This document shows positions 51,530-59,288 of a DNA stretch of 64,000 bases, piece by piece. A program made the position numbers and the translations under genes. The notes beneath the pieces were generated by a model. The model was not told where the DNA came from. It worked only from the letters and a program-made list of their open reading frames with translations, and searched no databases. The stretch is taken from contig DKUU01000007.1 of the NCBI GenBank assembly GCA_002490835.1, positions 62,001 through 126,000 on the forward strand. The letters are read 5' to 3'. How positions within the stretch are numbered: the stretch's first letter is position 1; each line of letters opens with the position of its first letter. This DNA comes from Lachnospiraceae bacterium UBA7196. Its GTDB lineage: Bacteria > Bacillota > Clostridia > Lachnospirales > Lachnospiraceae.

Positions 51530-52828
51530 ATGGCAGCTGGAATACTGGAAATATTGGAAACGGCGACGATCGCAGTCAGCGGTTTCCTGATTAAAAAGTA
51601 TGTGTTTTTAGAGTCTGATATGGAGGAAAAGAAACAGCGAATTTTTTATCTGGTAAGCTTTATTCTGATTGGCATTGTATTTTCAGTATTTGGAAAAGAT
51701 ATGGCAAACGCAGCAGTACTGTTTTTGATTGGGCTGAACATTTGCTTTGGCAGGAAAAAGCATCGTTTGAGTGGTTTGATTCAGATGATGCCGTTTCCGG
51801 GTATTATTAACGGGCTTTTGGTGCCGATTTTGCTGGTGCCGCCATATCTGTTTGCAATGCAGGAACGGGAAACCTGCATTTATCAATTTTTACTTTATGG
51901 TGTATTATGCGCTCTGCTTGTTCTATTCTATGTGAGAGGGAAAAATTGGCGCAGTTGGTTTCAGGAGAATATGCAGCACAGAAGCCTGCAGAAATCGGAA
52001 CAATATCTGCTTTGGGTGATCGGGATTTTAATGCTGTTCTTTTCCAACCATACGGCAATGCAGATTACGTTGGATGACGGGAACGTGCGGGCGGCAGACA
52101 GCATATACGGTCGGGGACTTTCCCCTTTTATCGGGATTACCAGCGTTTCCGCTTTTGTGATGACGATCACCATCATCGTGCTCATCATGCAGGGCAATAA
52201 GCGGGCTTTCTATCACGAGCGGGTCTCCAACATGCAGTCCGGCATGATCCGGTTCATGGCGGAGGTCGTGGAGAATCGCGATGATAACACAGGAGGTCAT
52301 ATCAAGCGCACGGCGGAATATGTGGAGGGCATTGCCAAGGAATTAAAAAGGCGGGGAGCATACAATGATATTTTGACGGACAGCTATCTGCGGGATATGA
52401 TTGTGGCCGCGCCGCTTCACGATATCGGGAAGATACATATACCGGACGCTGTTTTAAATAAGCCGGGGAGATTGACGGATGAAGAATATGCGGTTATGAA
52501 AACACATACCACGGCGGGAGAGGAACTGCTTACCCATGCCAAGGCGGAACTTGGGGAATCGGGGTATCTGAATACGGCGGTGGAAATGGCAGCCTATCAT
52601 CATGAGTGGTGGAACGGTAAGGGTTATCCTTATGGGATCAGCGGAGATGAAATACCGCTCTGCGCAAGGATCATGGCGGTGGCGGACGTTTTTGACGCGC
52701 TGACGTCAAAACGCTGTTATAAAGATGCGATGCCACTGGAAAAGGCGTATGCGATCATCAGAGAGGAAAGCGGTACGCATTTTGATCCGGCGGTGGTGGA
52801 GGCGTTTTTTGCGGCGGAGAAAACCTGA
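51530..52828 (+). CDS. Membrane HD-GYP phosphodiesterase
   Basis: 432 residues, ATG 51530. Six or so membrane helices in the first 220 residues form a 'sensor' part similar in shape to AgrC. The C-terminal domain holds HIKRTAEYVEGIAKEL, APLHDIGKIHIPD (HD metal site), YHHEWWNGKGYPYG (HHE plus GYP) and AVADVFDALTSKR. HD-GYP enzymes hydrolyse cyclic di-GMP; substrate here is inferred from the GYP motif. Single gene. Confidence 0.88.
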   Translation: MAAGILEILETATIAVSGFLIKKYVFLESDMEEKKQRIFYLVSFILIGIVFSVFGKDMANAAVLFLIGLNICFGRKKHRLSGLIQMMPFPGIINGLLVPILLVPPYLFAMQERETCIYQFLLYGVLCALLVLFYVRGKNWRSWFQENMQHRSLQKSEQYLLWVIGILMLFFSNHTAMQITLDDGNVRAADSIYGRGLSPFIGITSVSAFVMTITIIVLIMQGNKRAFYHERVSNMQSGMIRFMAEVVENRDDNTGGHIKRTAEYVEGIAKELKRRGAYNDILTDSYLRDMIVAAPLHDIGKIHIPDAVLNKPGRLTDEEYAVMKTHTTAGEELLTHAKAELGESGYLNTAVEMAAYHHEWWNGKGYPYGISGDEIPLCARIMAVADVFDALTSKRCYKDAMPLEKAYAIIREESGTHFDPAVVEAFFAAEKT

Positions 52829-53016
52829 CGGTGCTGCATAAGCATTTCCATTTCTCGTATCTTTCAGGCGTTTGATAAATTCAATCCATGTAAGGTCTCT
52901 GGCAGAATAGCGGCGGCGGTTCTTTCCGGTGTAAGCAGGCCTTCGTGTAGAGGTTTGGGTATCAGTTGGCGGAGCCGAGGTTTGCTTATGCGGGGAGGGT
53001 GGGATAAAGATATATC
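52829..53016. other. Intergenic stretch without a recognisable gene
   Basis: About 190 bases between the HD-GYP gene and the toxin promoter. A minus-strand frame covers it and enters the HD-GYP gene, but it overlaps a certain gene and has no ribosome site, so I see nothing supportable here. Confidence 0.4.
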
Positions 53017-53045
53017 TTGTGCCGTACACTATTTTATGTTATGCT
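53017..53045 (+). promoter_or_regulatory. Promoter of the small toxin
   Basis: TTGTGC (53017-53022), 17-bp spacer, TATGCT (53040-53045). The sequence after the -10 box resembles, in inverted orientation, the start of the antisense RNA (shared TACTGCC and CGGCTAGTCC blocks). Confidence 0.6.
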
Positions 53046-53158
53046 GATTACATGGGTACTGCCATAACGGTAGGCGGCTAGTCCTTCTGCGGAGGGACTG
53101 TGACCCTCTGATTACATAGAACCTGCATGCAGGAATCTGGGAAAGGAGGGCATTGCCA

Positions 53159-53263
53159 ATGTTGACAATGGATGGTCTGATAGCGGTCATCAGCTTATGC
53201 CTGACAGCCTTCGGACTCGGATATGCAATAGGAAGCAGAGATAATAATAAGCCACAAAAATAG
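53159..53263 (+). CDS. Small hydrophobic toxin of a type I toxin-antitoxin locus (holin-like)
   Basis: 34 residues from ATG 53159, with AAAGGAGGG (53142-53150) eight bases upstream. It begins MLTMDGLIAV and continues as a single helix LIAVISLCLTAFGLGYAIG with a short charged tail RDNNKPQK: the form of 'putative holin-like' and TxpA/BsrG/Fst-type toxins that damage the membrane. CCCTC at 53104-53108 can pair with the GAGGG of the ribosome site, so the full mRNA may be poorly translated. A convergent antisense RNA shares its terminator. Confidence 0.7.
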   Translation: MLTMDGLIAVISLCLTAFGLGYAIGSRDNNKPQK

Positions 53264-53342
53264 CCGCCCACAGTCTGGAAAACTTAGCGGCTATTTTGCA
53301 ACTAATATTTCGGACTAGCCGTCTATCGGCAGTATCCTTATG
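53255..53342 (-). ncRNA. Candidate antisense antitoxin RNA
   Basis: Predicted from a minus-strand promoter (53349-53377) and the bidirectional terminator, giving an RNA of about 85-90 nt complementary to the 3' end of the toxin message, as in TxpA/RatA and Fst/par loci. Its 5' end shares TACTGCC and CGGCTAGTCC with the 5' leader of the toxin mRNA. Ends are estimates. Confidence 0.55.
53257..53297 (+). terminator. Bidirectional terminator between toxin and antisense RNA
   Basis: AAAATAGCCGC (53257-53267) and GCGGCTATTTT (53287-53297) are perfect 11-bp arms. The T-runs on both sides allow termination from either strand. The left arm includes the toxin stop codon. Confidence 0.75.
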
Positions 53343-53348
53343 TAAAAT

Positions 53349-53377
53349 ATTTTAGCAGATAGACAGGAAATTGTCAA
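53349..53377 (-). promoter_or_regulatory. Promoter of the antisense RNA
   Basis: On the minus strand: TTGACA (complement of 53372-53377), 17-bp spacer, TAAAAT (complement of 53349-53354). It is stronger by consensus than the toxin promoter, as expected for an antitoxin RNA. Confidence 0.65.
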
Positions 53378-53497
53378 TTGATGCGGAGTGTTTTGTTAAA
53401 GTGTGAAATTCTATTGTTATGAAATGAGAGAAAAACGCCACAAACTCGTTCATGCGCAAAAAGCGCGCAAAAATGGAGAAAATTATGGAGGATAACT

Positions 53498-54481
53498 ATG
53501 AAAAAGAGATTATACAGTATGATCTGTCTATGCTGTTTTGTTTCAATTCTGTTGTTTGCATGTGGAAAAAACGCAGATTTAATTGATATGAGTACCGTTG
53601 AAGGTGAAGAATATATGTCTATTATATGGGAAGATAGAACATATATCCCATTTTGCGTCGTATCTAAAAATGATTGCGGAACACAGATCGGCTATCTAAA
53701 TGGAGAAACGGATGACAAGGTATGTGAATACAAAGATTACGCATCAGACGAGTGGATCGCTAATTACCTTACAGCAGATGGCGGTGCAATCTTATTTAAA
53801 GAAGCAAAAGTCACTGATATTCCCGATGATCTTACCTCAGAATATGAGTGGAATTCTCCGGAAATAGTGAAATTGCATGCAAAATACCCGGAATACTTTG
53901 CGCTTGGAACTTTCAAGGGACTGGAGGTTTATGTCTGGCAAATGGCAGAGGGAGACAATCGTTTTGGACTGATGCAGGGAACAAACCGTGAGAAAACTTT
54001 GGAAGAGAAGATGGCATTAAAGGGTGCTGCAGCAGAGGAAATGGCCTTGATTTTGTCTACCTTTGATATAGAAGACAGAGACATTTTTGTGATTCCGTGG
54101 CAGAATCCCATTTCCAGTTATATGGTCACGGATGATACGGTGAAAGATCCGGAATATATTGGCAATATACGAATGATGCTGGGACTGGACTTGGATGAAG
54201 AACAATTGCCTGAATCGGAAGAAGCGGATGCGATGTATGACAGAATCCCTATGGTAAGAGTGAATGGTAAGTTATATTATGATACAGGGAAAGAAAGTAC
54301 GGTTGAGGGACGTTGCGGCAATATGGACGGAGAAATAACGTCAACTGTCGATGGAACTGAAATTCCAACGGAAGATAATCAATCTAATTTTGGAAGTGGA
54401 TTTGGTTATCAGTATGGGGCAGACGATACAATAGAGGTTTATATGAATGAAAAGTGGGTTGTCTTTAAATACCGCCCATAG
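53498..54481 (+). CDS. Lipoprotein of unknown function
   Basis: 327 residues, ATG 53498 behind GGAGG. Lipoprotein signal ending LLFAC. Two related parts are visible: residues about 35-110 (MSIIWEDRTYIPFCVVSKND, YLTADGGAILFKEAKV) and residues about 245-325 (RIPMVRVNGKLYYDTGKEST, IEVYMNEKWVVFKY), each looking like a small beta domain found in clostridial lipoproteins. The middle is helical. Function unknown. The last codons and TAG stop lie inside a second copy of the toxin terminator sequence, and the gene is AT-richer than average. Confidence 0.7.
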   Translation: MKKRLYSMICLCCFVSILLFACGKNADLIDMSTVEGEEYMSIIWEDRTYIPFCVVSKNDCGTQIGYLNGETDDKVCEYKDYASDEWIANYLTADGGAILFKEAKVTDIPDDLTSEYEWNSPEIVKLHAKYPEYFALGTFKGLEVYVWQMAEGDNRFGLMQGTNREKTLEEKMALKGAAAEEMALILSTFDIEDRDIFVIPWQNPISSYMVTDDTVKDPEYIGNIRMMLGLDLDEEQLPESEEADAMYDRIPMVRVNGKLYYDTGKESTVEGRCGNMDGEITSTVDGTEIPTEDNQSNFGSGFGYQYGADDTIEVYMNEKWVVFKYRP

Positions 54482-54509
54482 TCTGAAAACTTAGTGGCTA
54501 TTTTGCAAC
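54472..54509 (+). repeat. Second copy of the toxin-terminator sequence
   Basis: This 38-base stretch matches 53264-53302 at 36 of 39 aligned positions (two C/T changes, one gap), but its arms no longer pair perfectly. The two copies bracket the lipoprotein gene. Confidence 0.75.
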
Positions 54510-54647
54510 CAGTGATAGAATCCGGCTTTGAAGGAAGCTTACGATTTGGGAGCATCCCTTAAATAATAAAAGAATATAATTTTCCCAAACTACACACAAA
54601 ACACAAAAAAGTATGGTATGATGTCCCAAAAGTACGGAGGTATTTCC

Positions 54648-55319
54648 ATGCAGACGATTTTAATTGTGGAGGATGATCCGGATATTCAGGAACTGCTGCG
54701 GGAGTTTTTGAAGGAGGCCGGCTATGCGGTGACTTCCGCCAGTGACGGCATGGAAGCAATGGATCTGTTTGCGAAAAAGAAGTACGACCTGATCCTGCTG
54801 GATATCATGCTTCCGAAGATTGACGGGTTCGGCGTCTGTGAACTGATACGGAAACAGTCTCAGGTGCCGATCATCATGCTTACCGCATTGGGCGGAGAGG
54901 AAGAACAGATCAGGGGATTGGATTTGCAGGTGGATGATTATATTACGAAGCCTTTTTCTGTTCCTATTTTGATCCGCAAAATTGCGGCTGTTCTGCGGCG
55001 CAGCAGTCAAAAACAGGAAGAAGGTCATAAGACCATTGCCTATCGGAATCTGTCACTGGATCTGGACAACTATACTGCCACGGTGGACGGAACCGCATAT
55101 GAACTGACCCAGCGGGAATTTGAAGTATTGAGGGAGCTTTTGACCCATCAGGGGCGGATCATGACGAGGCAGAACCTGTTAGATAAGCTGTGGCGGTATG
55201 ATTTTTATGGCGATGAGCGGGTAGTTGACACGCATATCAAGAATCTGCGCAAAAAGCTGGGCATTGCGTTTATCCAGACAGTCAGAGGGGTAGGGTATAA
55301 AATTGATAAGGAAAGTTAA
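54648..55319 (+). CDS. OmpR/VanR-type response regulator
   Basis: 223 residues from ATG 54648 behind CGGAGG. Receiver with E8, D9 and phospho-acceptor D52 in LILLDIMLPK, T in MLTALGG and K in ITKPFS. C-terminal winged helix (YELTQREFEVLRELLTHQGR, VVDTHIKNLRKKLG, TVRGVGYKID). Overlaps its kinase gene by 17 bases. Its promoter (TATGAT 54617-54622) lacks a -35 box and carries CACAAAA at the same distance as the next regulated promoter, so it probably activates itself. Confidence 0.92.
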   Translation: MQTILIVEDDPDIQELLREFLKEAGYAVTSASDGMEAMDLFAKKKYDLILLDIMLPKIDGFGVCELIRKQSQVPIIMLTALGGEEEQIRGLDLQVDDYITKPFSVPILIRKIAAVLRRSSQKQEEGHKTIAYRNLSLDLDNYTATVDGTAYELTQREFEVLRELLTHQGRIMTRQNLLDKLWRYDFYGDERVVDTHIKNLRKKLGIAFIQTVRGVGYKIDKES

Positions 55320-56718
55320 GAGCAGTCTGTTCGCAAAGGTGTTTTGTATTACGGCTCTTATGCTGCTGAGCGTCTCCTTATTGGTGTATGGGCTTTTGGC
55401 ATGGCTGATGCCGAAGACTTATTCTGACAGGCTGAGTGCGGCATTGGACAGGCAGGTGGAAGCATTTCTTACGGAACTGGAACAAGTGCCTTTTTCCGAG
55501 AGCGGGGGTCTGTTCGATCAGTTTCAGCAGAATACGGATATTTATTCCGTGCAATTATATGATGGGAACGGACAGCAGGTGCCTCTGCCCACAAAAAAGG
55601 ATGATGATGGATGGAACGGTATGATTGCGGCATTTACAGAGGATCCTTATGAAAGCAGTTCCGTTTTGTCAGCCGATTATTATTTTTCTTTTTCCGACAG
55701 CAGCGCCCGTTATCTGCTGATCGTATCCGGAACAGCGGAGCAGGTGGCGCAGTTAAAGCAGGCGTTTTTACGTATCCTGCCATATCTTCTTTTGGCTGTA
55801 ATTGCGGTTTCGCTCGCCGCATCATGGATTTATTCCCGTATGATCACGAAACCGGTATTGGAGATCAGCCGCATATCGGAAGAGATGTCAGGGCTGCATT
55901 TGGAGTGGCAGCTTGACGGACACAGGACGGATGAGCTGGGAACATTGGAGAAAAGTCTGAATGCCTTATCTCATCATTTATCTGCCGCATTGTCTGAATT
56001 GCAGGATGCTAATAAGAAACTGGAAGACGATATCGAGCGAGAAAAGAAGCTGGAGCAGGCAAGGACGGATTTCTTTTCGGCCGTATCTCATGAATTAAAA
56101 ACCCCTGTCACAGTCATCAAAGGCCAGTTAGAGGGAATGCTGTTAGGTATCGGGGCTTATCAGGATCACGAAAAATACCTTGCCAGATCGCTGGAGGTTG
56201 CTAATACACTGGAGACGATGGTGCAGGAGATTCTGACCATATCCAGTCTGGACGCCGCGGGAGCAGACTTAAAAAAAGAGGATTTTGACTGTGTGAAGGT
56301 GATCCGATGTTATTTGAGGGAAACGGAAGACTTCATAGCGGAGAAGGATTTACAGATAAGCCTTGACCTGCCGGCTTCTATTTTGATTCATGGGAACAGG
56401 ATGCTGATGGAAAAGGTATTTTCGAATCTGATCGGAAACGCAGTCAAGTATTCTCCGTTTGGGGCAGCCGTCCGAATCGGCGGACATAGGGAAGGGGAGC
56501 AATGGGCCTTTTCCGTGGAAAATACGGGGACGCAGATACCGGAAGAAAGCATTCCGAAACTGTTTGATGCCTTTTACCGTGTGGATCAGTCAAGGAGCAG
56601 GGAAACAGGCGGAAGCGGGCTGGGGCTGTATGTCACGCAGAGGATACTGCGGCAGCATGGAAGTGAATGCGTGGCCCGCAATACGGACTGCGGGGTCTGC
56701 TTTTCTTTCAAAATTTGA
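55303..56718 (+). CDS. HAMP-type sensor histidine kinase (VanS-like)
   Basis: 471 residues, TTG 55303 inside the regulator gene with AGGGGTAGGG as ribosome site. Two membrane helices (VFCITALMLLSVSLLVYGLL; ILPYLLLAVIAVSLAASWIY) enclose an extracellular domain of about 120 residues; HAMP follows, then SAVSHELKTPVTVIKG (His), LIGNAVKYSP (N-box) and GGSGLGLYVTQRIL (G-box). Sensor for the regulator before it. The nearby VanY-like peptidase suggests a cell-wall signal, but no vanHAX genes are present. Confidence 0.92.
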   Translation: MIRKVKSSLFAKVFCITALMLLSVSLLVYGLLAWLMPKTYSDRLSAALDRQVEAFLTELEQVPFSESGGLFDQFQQNTDIYSVQLYDGNGQQVPLPTKKDDDGWNGMIAAFTEDPYESSSVLSADYYFSFSDSSARYLLIVSGTAEQVAQLKQAFLRILPYLLLAVIAVSLAASWIYSRMITKPVLEISRISEEMSGLHLEWQLDGHRTDELGTLEKSLNALSHHLSAALSELQDANKKLEDDIEREKKLEQARTDFFSAVSHELKTPVTVIKGQLEGMLLGIGAYQDHEKYLARSLEVANTLETMVQEILTISSLDAAGADLKKEDFDCVKVIRCYLRETEDFIAEKDLQISLDLPASILIHGNRMLMEKVFSNLIGNAVKYSPFGAAVRIGGHREGEQWAFSVENTGTQIPEESIPKLFDAFYRVDQSRSRETGGSGLGLYVTQRILRQHGSECVARNTDCGVCFSFKI

Positions 56719-56728
56719 TCGTTACCTC

Positions 56729-56761
56729 AAAAGGCAGCGGGCAATCAGCCTGCTGCTTTTC
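56729..56761 (+). terminator. Intrinsic terminator after the kinase gene
   Basis: GCAGC-GGGC and GCC-T-GCTGC arms (56734-56742 / 56748-56756) with TTTT. Confidence 0.7.
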
Positions 56762-56774
56762 AGCTACATATAAA

Positions 56775-56818
56775 TCACACATAAATCACAAAAATATCAC
56801 AAAATAGTCTGCTATGCT
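56775..56818 (+). promoter_or_regulatory. Response-regulator binding repeats and -10 box
   Basis: TCACA occurs at 56775, 56786 and 56797, exactly 11 bases apart, on one helix face. TATGCT (56813-56818) follows and no -35 box exists, as at OmpR-type activated promoters. Drives the lipoprotein gene at 56853. Confidence 0.6.
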
Positions 56819-56852
56819 GTAAGTATATTCAGAGAAAGGAAGGGCTTATCTT

Positions 56853-57677
56853 ATGAAAACAAAACTTGTTTTTTGCGGTTTCAGTGCATTGCTTATGGCA
56901 GGCTGTATCGGATGTGGTACTGCGGCGGCTTTGTCGGGCGAAAATGTGGCACTGACAGAAGAATCGGCGCAGGCAGTAAACGAATCATCCCCTGTCCTTG
57001 CAGCCTATGCAGAGGATGGCAGGGACTTGAAAGCAGAGGAGGAGAATCATGATGTAGAGCAGTTCAAAGTCTATGAGCAGTTTGGTATGGTCTATGATGC
57101 AGACAAAAAGGAACTGTATTATAACGGAAAGGAAGTAAGGTGGTTTGAGGACTATTACCCGTTAGAGGACGGTTTACGGGCCGGTCAGGATTATTTTAAT
57201 GAAAATGGCGTCGTTGATGTGTATGCAGTTCGTGATCTTGGCAGTTTTGTACGGGCCGCCGACGGTTCATTTGACCCAAGCGGGAAGCTGACAGGTTTGG
57301 AGGAATTTTCGGAAGCAGAATTTGCTGCCCGCGATATCGAGGCGATCAAAAATCCGCTCCCCAATGTTGCCCTAACCGGTGATCCGCCCTCTGCAAAAGA
57401 ACTGGAAGAAAGAGCAAAAGAGTATGAGGCATTTGGCGTCACGTATGACGTGAAAAATGACCAGTGGTATTTTAATGGCGAAAAAGTCCGCTATTTTCGG
57501 GATATTTTAATCTCTAACGGGGAAAGTCTGGGAGGCGGGAAGTTTCACGGCGCAATGCGCACCCTTGGAAATGGGAACGGTACGGTGGACATTTATACGG
57601 TCCGTGATTATCAAAACTTAAATGATTTTGGATATGGAACGCTGACGGGTATCGAAAAGTACAGTCAGGCAGAATAA
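56853..57677 (+). CDS. Lipoprotein with two tandem copies of one domain
   Basis: 274 residues, ATG 56853 behind AAAGGAAGG. Lipoprotein signal with LMAGC. The rest is a tandem duplication: unit 1 (about 70-155) has YEQFGMVYDADKKELYYNGK, DYFNENGVVDVYAVRD and LTGLEEFSEAEF; unit 2 (about 190-274) has YEAFGVTYDVKNDQWYFNGE, NGTVDIYTVRD and LTGIEKYSQAE. Function unknown. The promoter region carries the presumed binding repeats of the preceding response regulator, so it is part of that stimulon. Confidence 0.75.
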   Translation: MKTKLVFCGFSALLMAGCIGCGTAAALSGENVALTEESAQAVNESSPVLAAYAEDGRDLKAEEENHDVEQFKVYEQFGMVYDADKKELYYNGKEVRWFEDYYPLEDGLRAGQDYFNENGVVDVYAVRDLGSFVRAADGSFDPSGKLTGLEEFSEAEFAARDIEAIKNPLPNVALTGDPPSAKELEERAKEYEAFGVTYDVKNDQWYFNGEKVRYFRDILISNGESLGGGKFHGAMRTLGNGNGTVDIYTVRDYQNLNDFGYGTLTGIEKYSQAE

Positions 57678-57760
57678 TTCATTTTTTTGCATCCATTTGC
57701 CCCTGTGATTCGTTATAAATAATAGCAGTCTGTTAAAAAAACGAGACACAGGGGATGAAA

Positions 57761-58471
57761 ATGGCAAAAGAGCGACCTTCCAAGGAAAAAAGAAAATACC
57801 GTAAAGTGATCCTAACCCTGCTTTTGGTGTGGCTTGCAGTAGGCGTAATCCAAAACAGCGGTTCTATTTTCGATTCTATTATGGAGCAAACCGGTGCGGA
57901 CGCGGCTTTCCATCGCATTCCCGCCCCGGAAGAGTGGAATCTGCTCGTTGTCAATCGTTGGAACGAGATACCGGAGGATTACGAGGTAACGCTGACCGAG
58001 CTGGAAAATGGGGAGAAGGTGGACAGCAGGATCTATCCCGACTTGCAGGAAATGTTTGATCAGATGCGGGAAGAAGGACTCTATCCTTTTGTGCGGGAAG
58101 GGTATCGGACGGCAAAAGAGCAGGAAGAAATATTCAATGATAAAGTATTTGCTTACAGGAAAGAAGGGTATTTAAAGGGAAAAGCGGAACGATTGGCAAA
58201 AGAGTGGGTGGCGCTGCCTGGGACAAGCGAGCATCAGCTCGGTTTGGCGGTCGATATCAACGCCGACAAGGAACATTCCGAGAATGAGGAAGTATACGCG
58301 TGGCTTGCCGAAAATGCGTACCAATACGGCTTTATCCTGCGCTATCCGCAGGGAAAGGAGGATGTCACGGGAACGGCATATGAGCCGTGGCATTACCGGT
58401 ATGTGGGAAAAGAGGCGGCGAAAGAGATCTTTGACCGCCGGATATGCCTTGAGGAGTATTTGAGGGAATGA
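57761..58471 (+). CDS. VanY-like D-alanyl-D-alanine carboxypeptidase
   Basis: 236 residues; ATG 57761 is six bases after AGGGG, so it is preferred over ATG 57755. One N-terminal membrane helix (VILTLLLVWLAVGVIQNSGS). The peptidase M15B domain holds REGYRTAKEQEEIFNDKV, the zinc motif SEHQLGLAVDI (S-x-H-x-x-G-x-A-x-D) and EPWHYRYVG with the second zinc His. It trims the terminal D-Ala of peptidoglycan stems outside the membrane. Near VanRS-like genes, but without ligases it is a wall-maintenance gene rather than a resistance cassette. Confidence 0.9.
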   Translation: MAKERPSKEKRKYRKVILTLLLVWLAVGVIQNSGSIFDSIMEQTGADAAFHRIPAPEEWNLLVVNRWNEIPEDYEVTLTELENGEKVDSRIYPDLQEMFDQMREEGLYPFVREGYRTAKEQEEIFNDKVFAYRKEGYLKGKAERLAKEWVALPGTSEHQLGLAVDINADKEHSENEEVYAWLAENAYQYGFILRYPQGKEDVTGTAYEPWHYRYVGKEAAKEIFDRRICLEEYLRE

Positions 58472-58476
58472 TATTG

Positions 58477-58842
58477 CTATTTCTGATAAGGATTTTGCCA
58501 GTCCGGACAGAGATAAGTTTCGCTCCACGACATCATCGTCTGTAAAACAGGGATGAAACTTTCCCCTAATGAGGTCAGGGAATATTCCACTTTCGGCGGA
58601 ATTTCCCCGTAAACCTCGCGGTGGAGGAAGCCGTCGCGCTCCAGTTCCCGAAGCTGCTTGGTGAGCGTGGACTGTGTGATCCCGTCCAGACGGCGCAGCA
58701 GTTCTCCGAACCGCTGGACCTTGTAAAAGGACACATACCACAAGATCAAAATCTTCCATTTGCCGCTGATCACGGACTGGAGTCTTGCCATAGGGACGCA
58801 GCGGGCAAGCGTTTCTTCGCTGGTGAATTTATTCTCGCTCAT
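58477..58842 (-). CDS. HxlR-family regulator
   Basis: 121 residues on the minus strand, ATG at 58842 behind a GAGGAAT stretch. Marks of the family: CPMARLQSVISGKWKILILW, QRFGELLRRLDGITQSTLTK, QLRELERDGFLHREVYGEIP and VEYSLTSLGESFIPVL. These winged-helix proteins sense redox or reactive aldehydes in several bacteria. It converges with the VanY gene, five bases apart. Confidence 0.88.
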   Translation of the reverse strand: MSENKFTSEETLARCVPMARLQSVISGKWKILILWYVSFYKVQRFGELLRRLDGITQSTLTKQLRELERDGFLHREVYGEIPPKVEYSLTSLGESFIPVLQTMMSWSETYLCPDWQNPYQK

Positions 58843-58949
58843 TTGGATTCCTCATATCTGTAACTTATTTTTTGGGGTTATTTATGTCAGATTCTATCGT
58901 CAATCTTAAACGAAGGATTCAATTATGTCAAAAGTACCCAAAATGAAGC

Positions 58950-58978
58950 TTGAAGAAGGGGTATGCATAAGATATAAT
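58950..58978 (+). promoter_or_regulatory. Promoter of the small-RNA/small-peptide locus
   Basis: TTGAAG (58950-58955), 17-bp spacer, TATAAT (58973-58978). Confidence 0.65.
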
Positions 58979-59016
58979 GAAATCATGCAGGGAGAGATAC
59001 CCGCTCAAGGGAATTG

Positions 59017-59050
59017 CGCACCGGTAATCACAAGACTGCCGGTGCGTTTT
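59017..59050 (+). terminator. Terminator-like hairpin inside the small locus
   Basis: CGCACCGG (59017-59024) pairs with CCGGTGCG (59039-59046), followed by TTTTA. A transcript from 58985 would be about 65 nt if it stops here. Confidence 0.65.
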
Positions 59051-59077
59051 ATCATTTAGGGGGAAGGAGGTGAATGA

Positions 59078-59164
59078 TTGAACGCTATGAATTTCTTGTC
59101 TGCGTATGAGAATACCGTTAAAATATTTCTGAGCATCATTGACAGTGAGGTATATTTCCGTTAA
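59078..59164 (+). CDS. Candidate 28-residue peptide
   Basis: TTG 59078 lies seven bases after AAGGAGGTG (59064-59072), an ideal ribosome site. The frame runs to TAA 59162-59164. The peptide (start MNAMNFLSAYENT, end DSEVYFR) has an amphipathic rather than membrane-like middle. An overlapping ATG frame at 59074 gives only 11 residues. Unrecognised; the exceptional ribosome site is the main support. Confidence 0.4.
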   Translation: MNAMNFLSAYENTVKIFLSIIDSEVYFR

Positions 59165-59167
59165 TAT
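59139..59167 (+). promoter_or_regulatory. Second promoter in the small locus
   Basis: TTGACA (59139-59144), 17-bp spacer, TAATAT (59162-59167). It overlaps the end of the 28-residue frame. Confidence 0.7.
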
Positions 59168-59173
59168 TAGTAT

Positions 59174-59256
59174 ATAAATAAGTCAGTGGTATCACTGATT
59201 GGGCTGGTCAAAAGACCCTGGTCCACCGAAAGGCGGGGAATTTCCCCGCTTTTTTT
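59174..59256 (+). ncRNA. Candidate small RNA of about 80-85 nt
   Basis: A transcript from the 59139-59167 promoter would hold hairpin TCAGTG-GTAT-CACTGA, a GGTC/GACC-rich middle stem and the terminator GCGGGGA / TCCCCGC plus seven T (59233-59256). There is no open frame. It could be a free RNA or the leader of the DUF3800 gene 33 bases further on. Confidence 0.5.
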
Positions 59257-59288
59257 GTTAGAAAAATCCGGGATGAAGGGAATAATCT

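Noticed and set aside
52706..53029. Minus-strand frame between the HD-GYP gene and the toxin promoter, with a stretch reading RYSARDLTWIEFIKRLKD
   Set aside because: The stretch looks somewhat protein-like and could be a remnant, but the frame overlaps the certain HD-GYP gene and lacks a ribosome site.
54648..58471. Vancomycin-resistance cluster
   Set aside because: VanRS-like and VanY-like genes are present but no vanH, D-Ala-D-Lac/Ser ligase or vanX; cell-wall maintenance is more likely.
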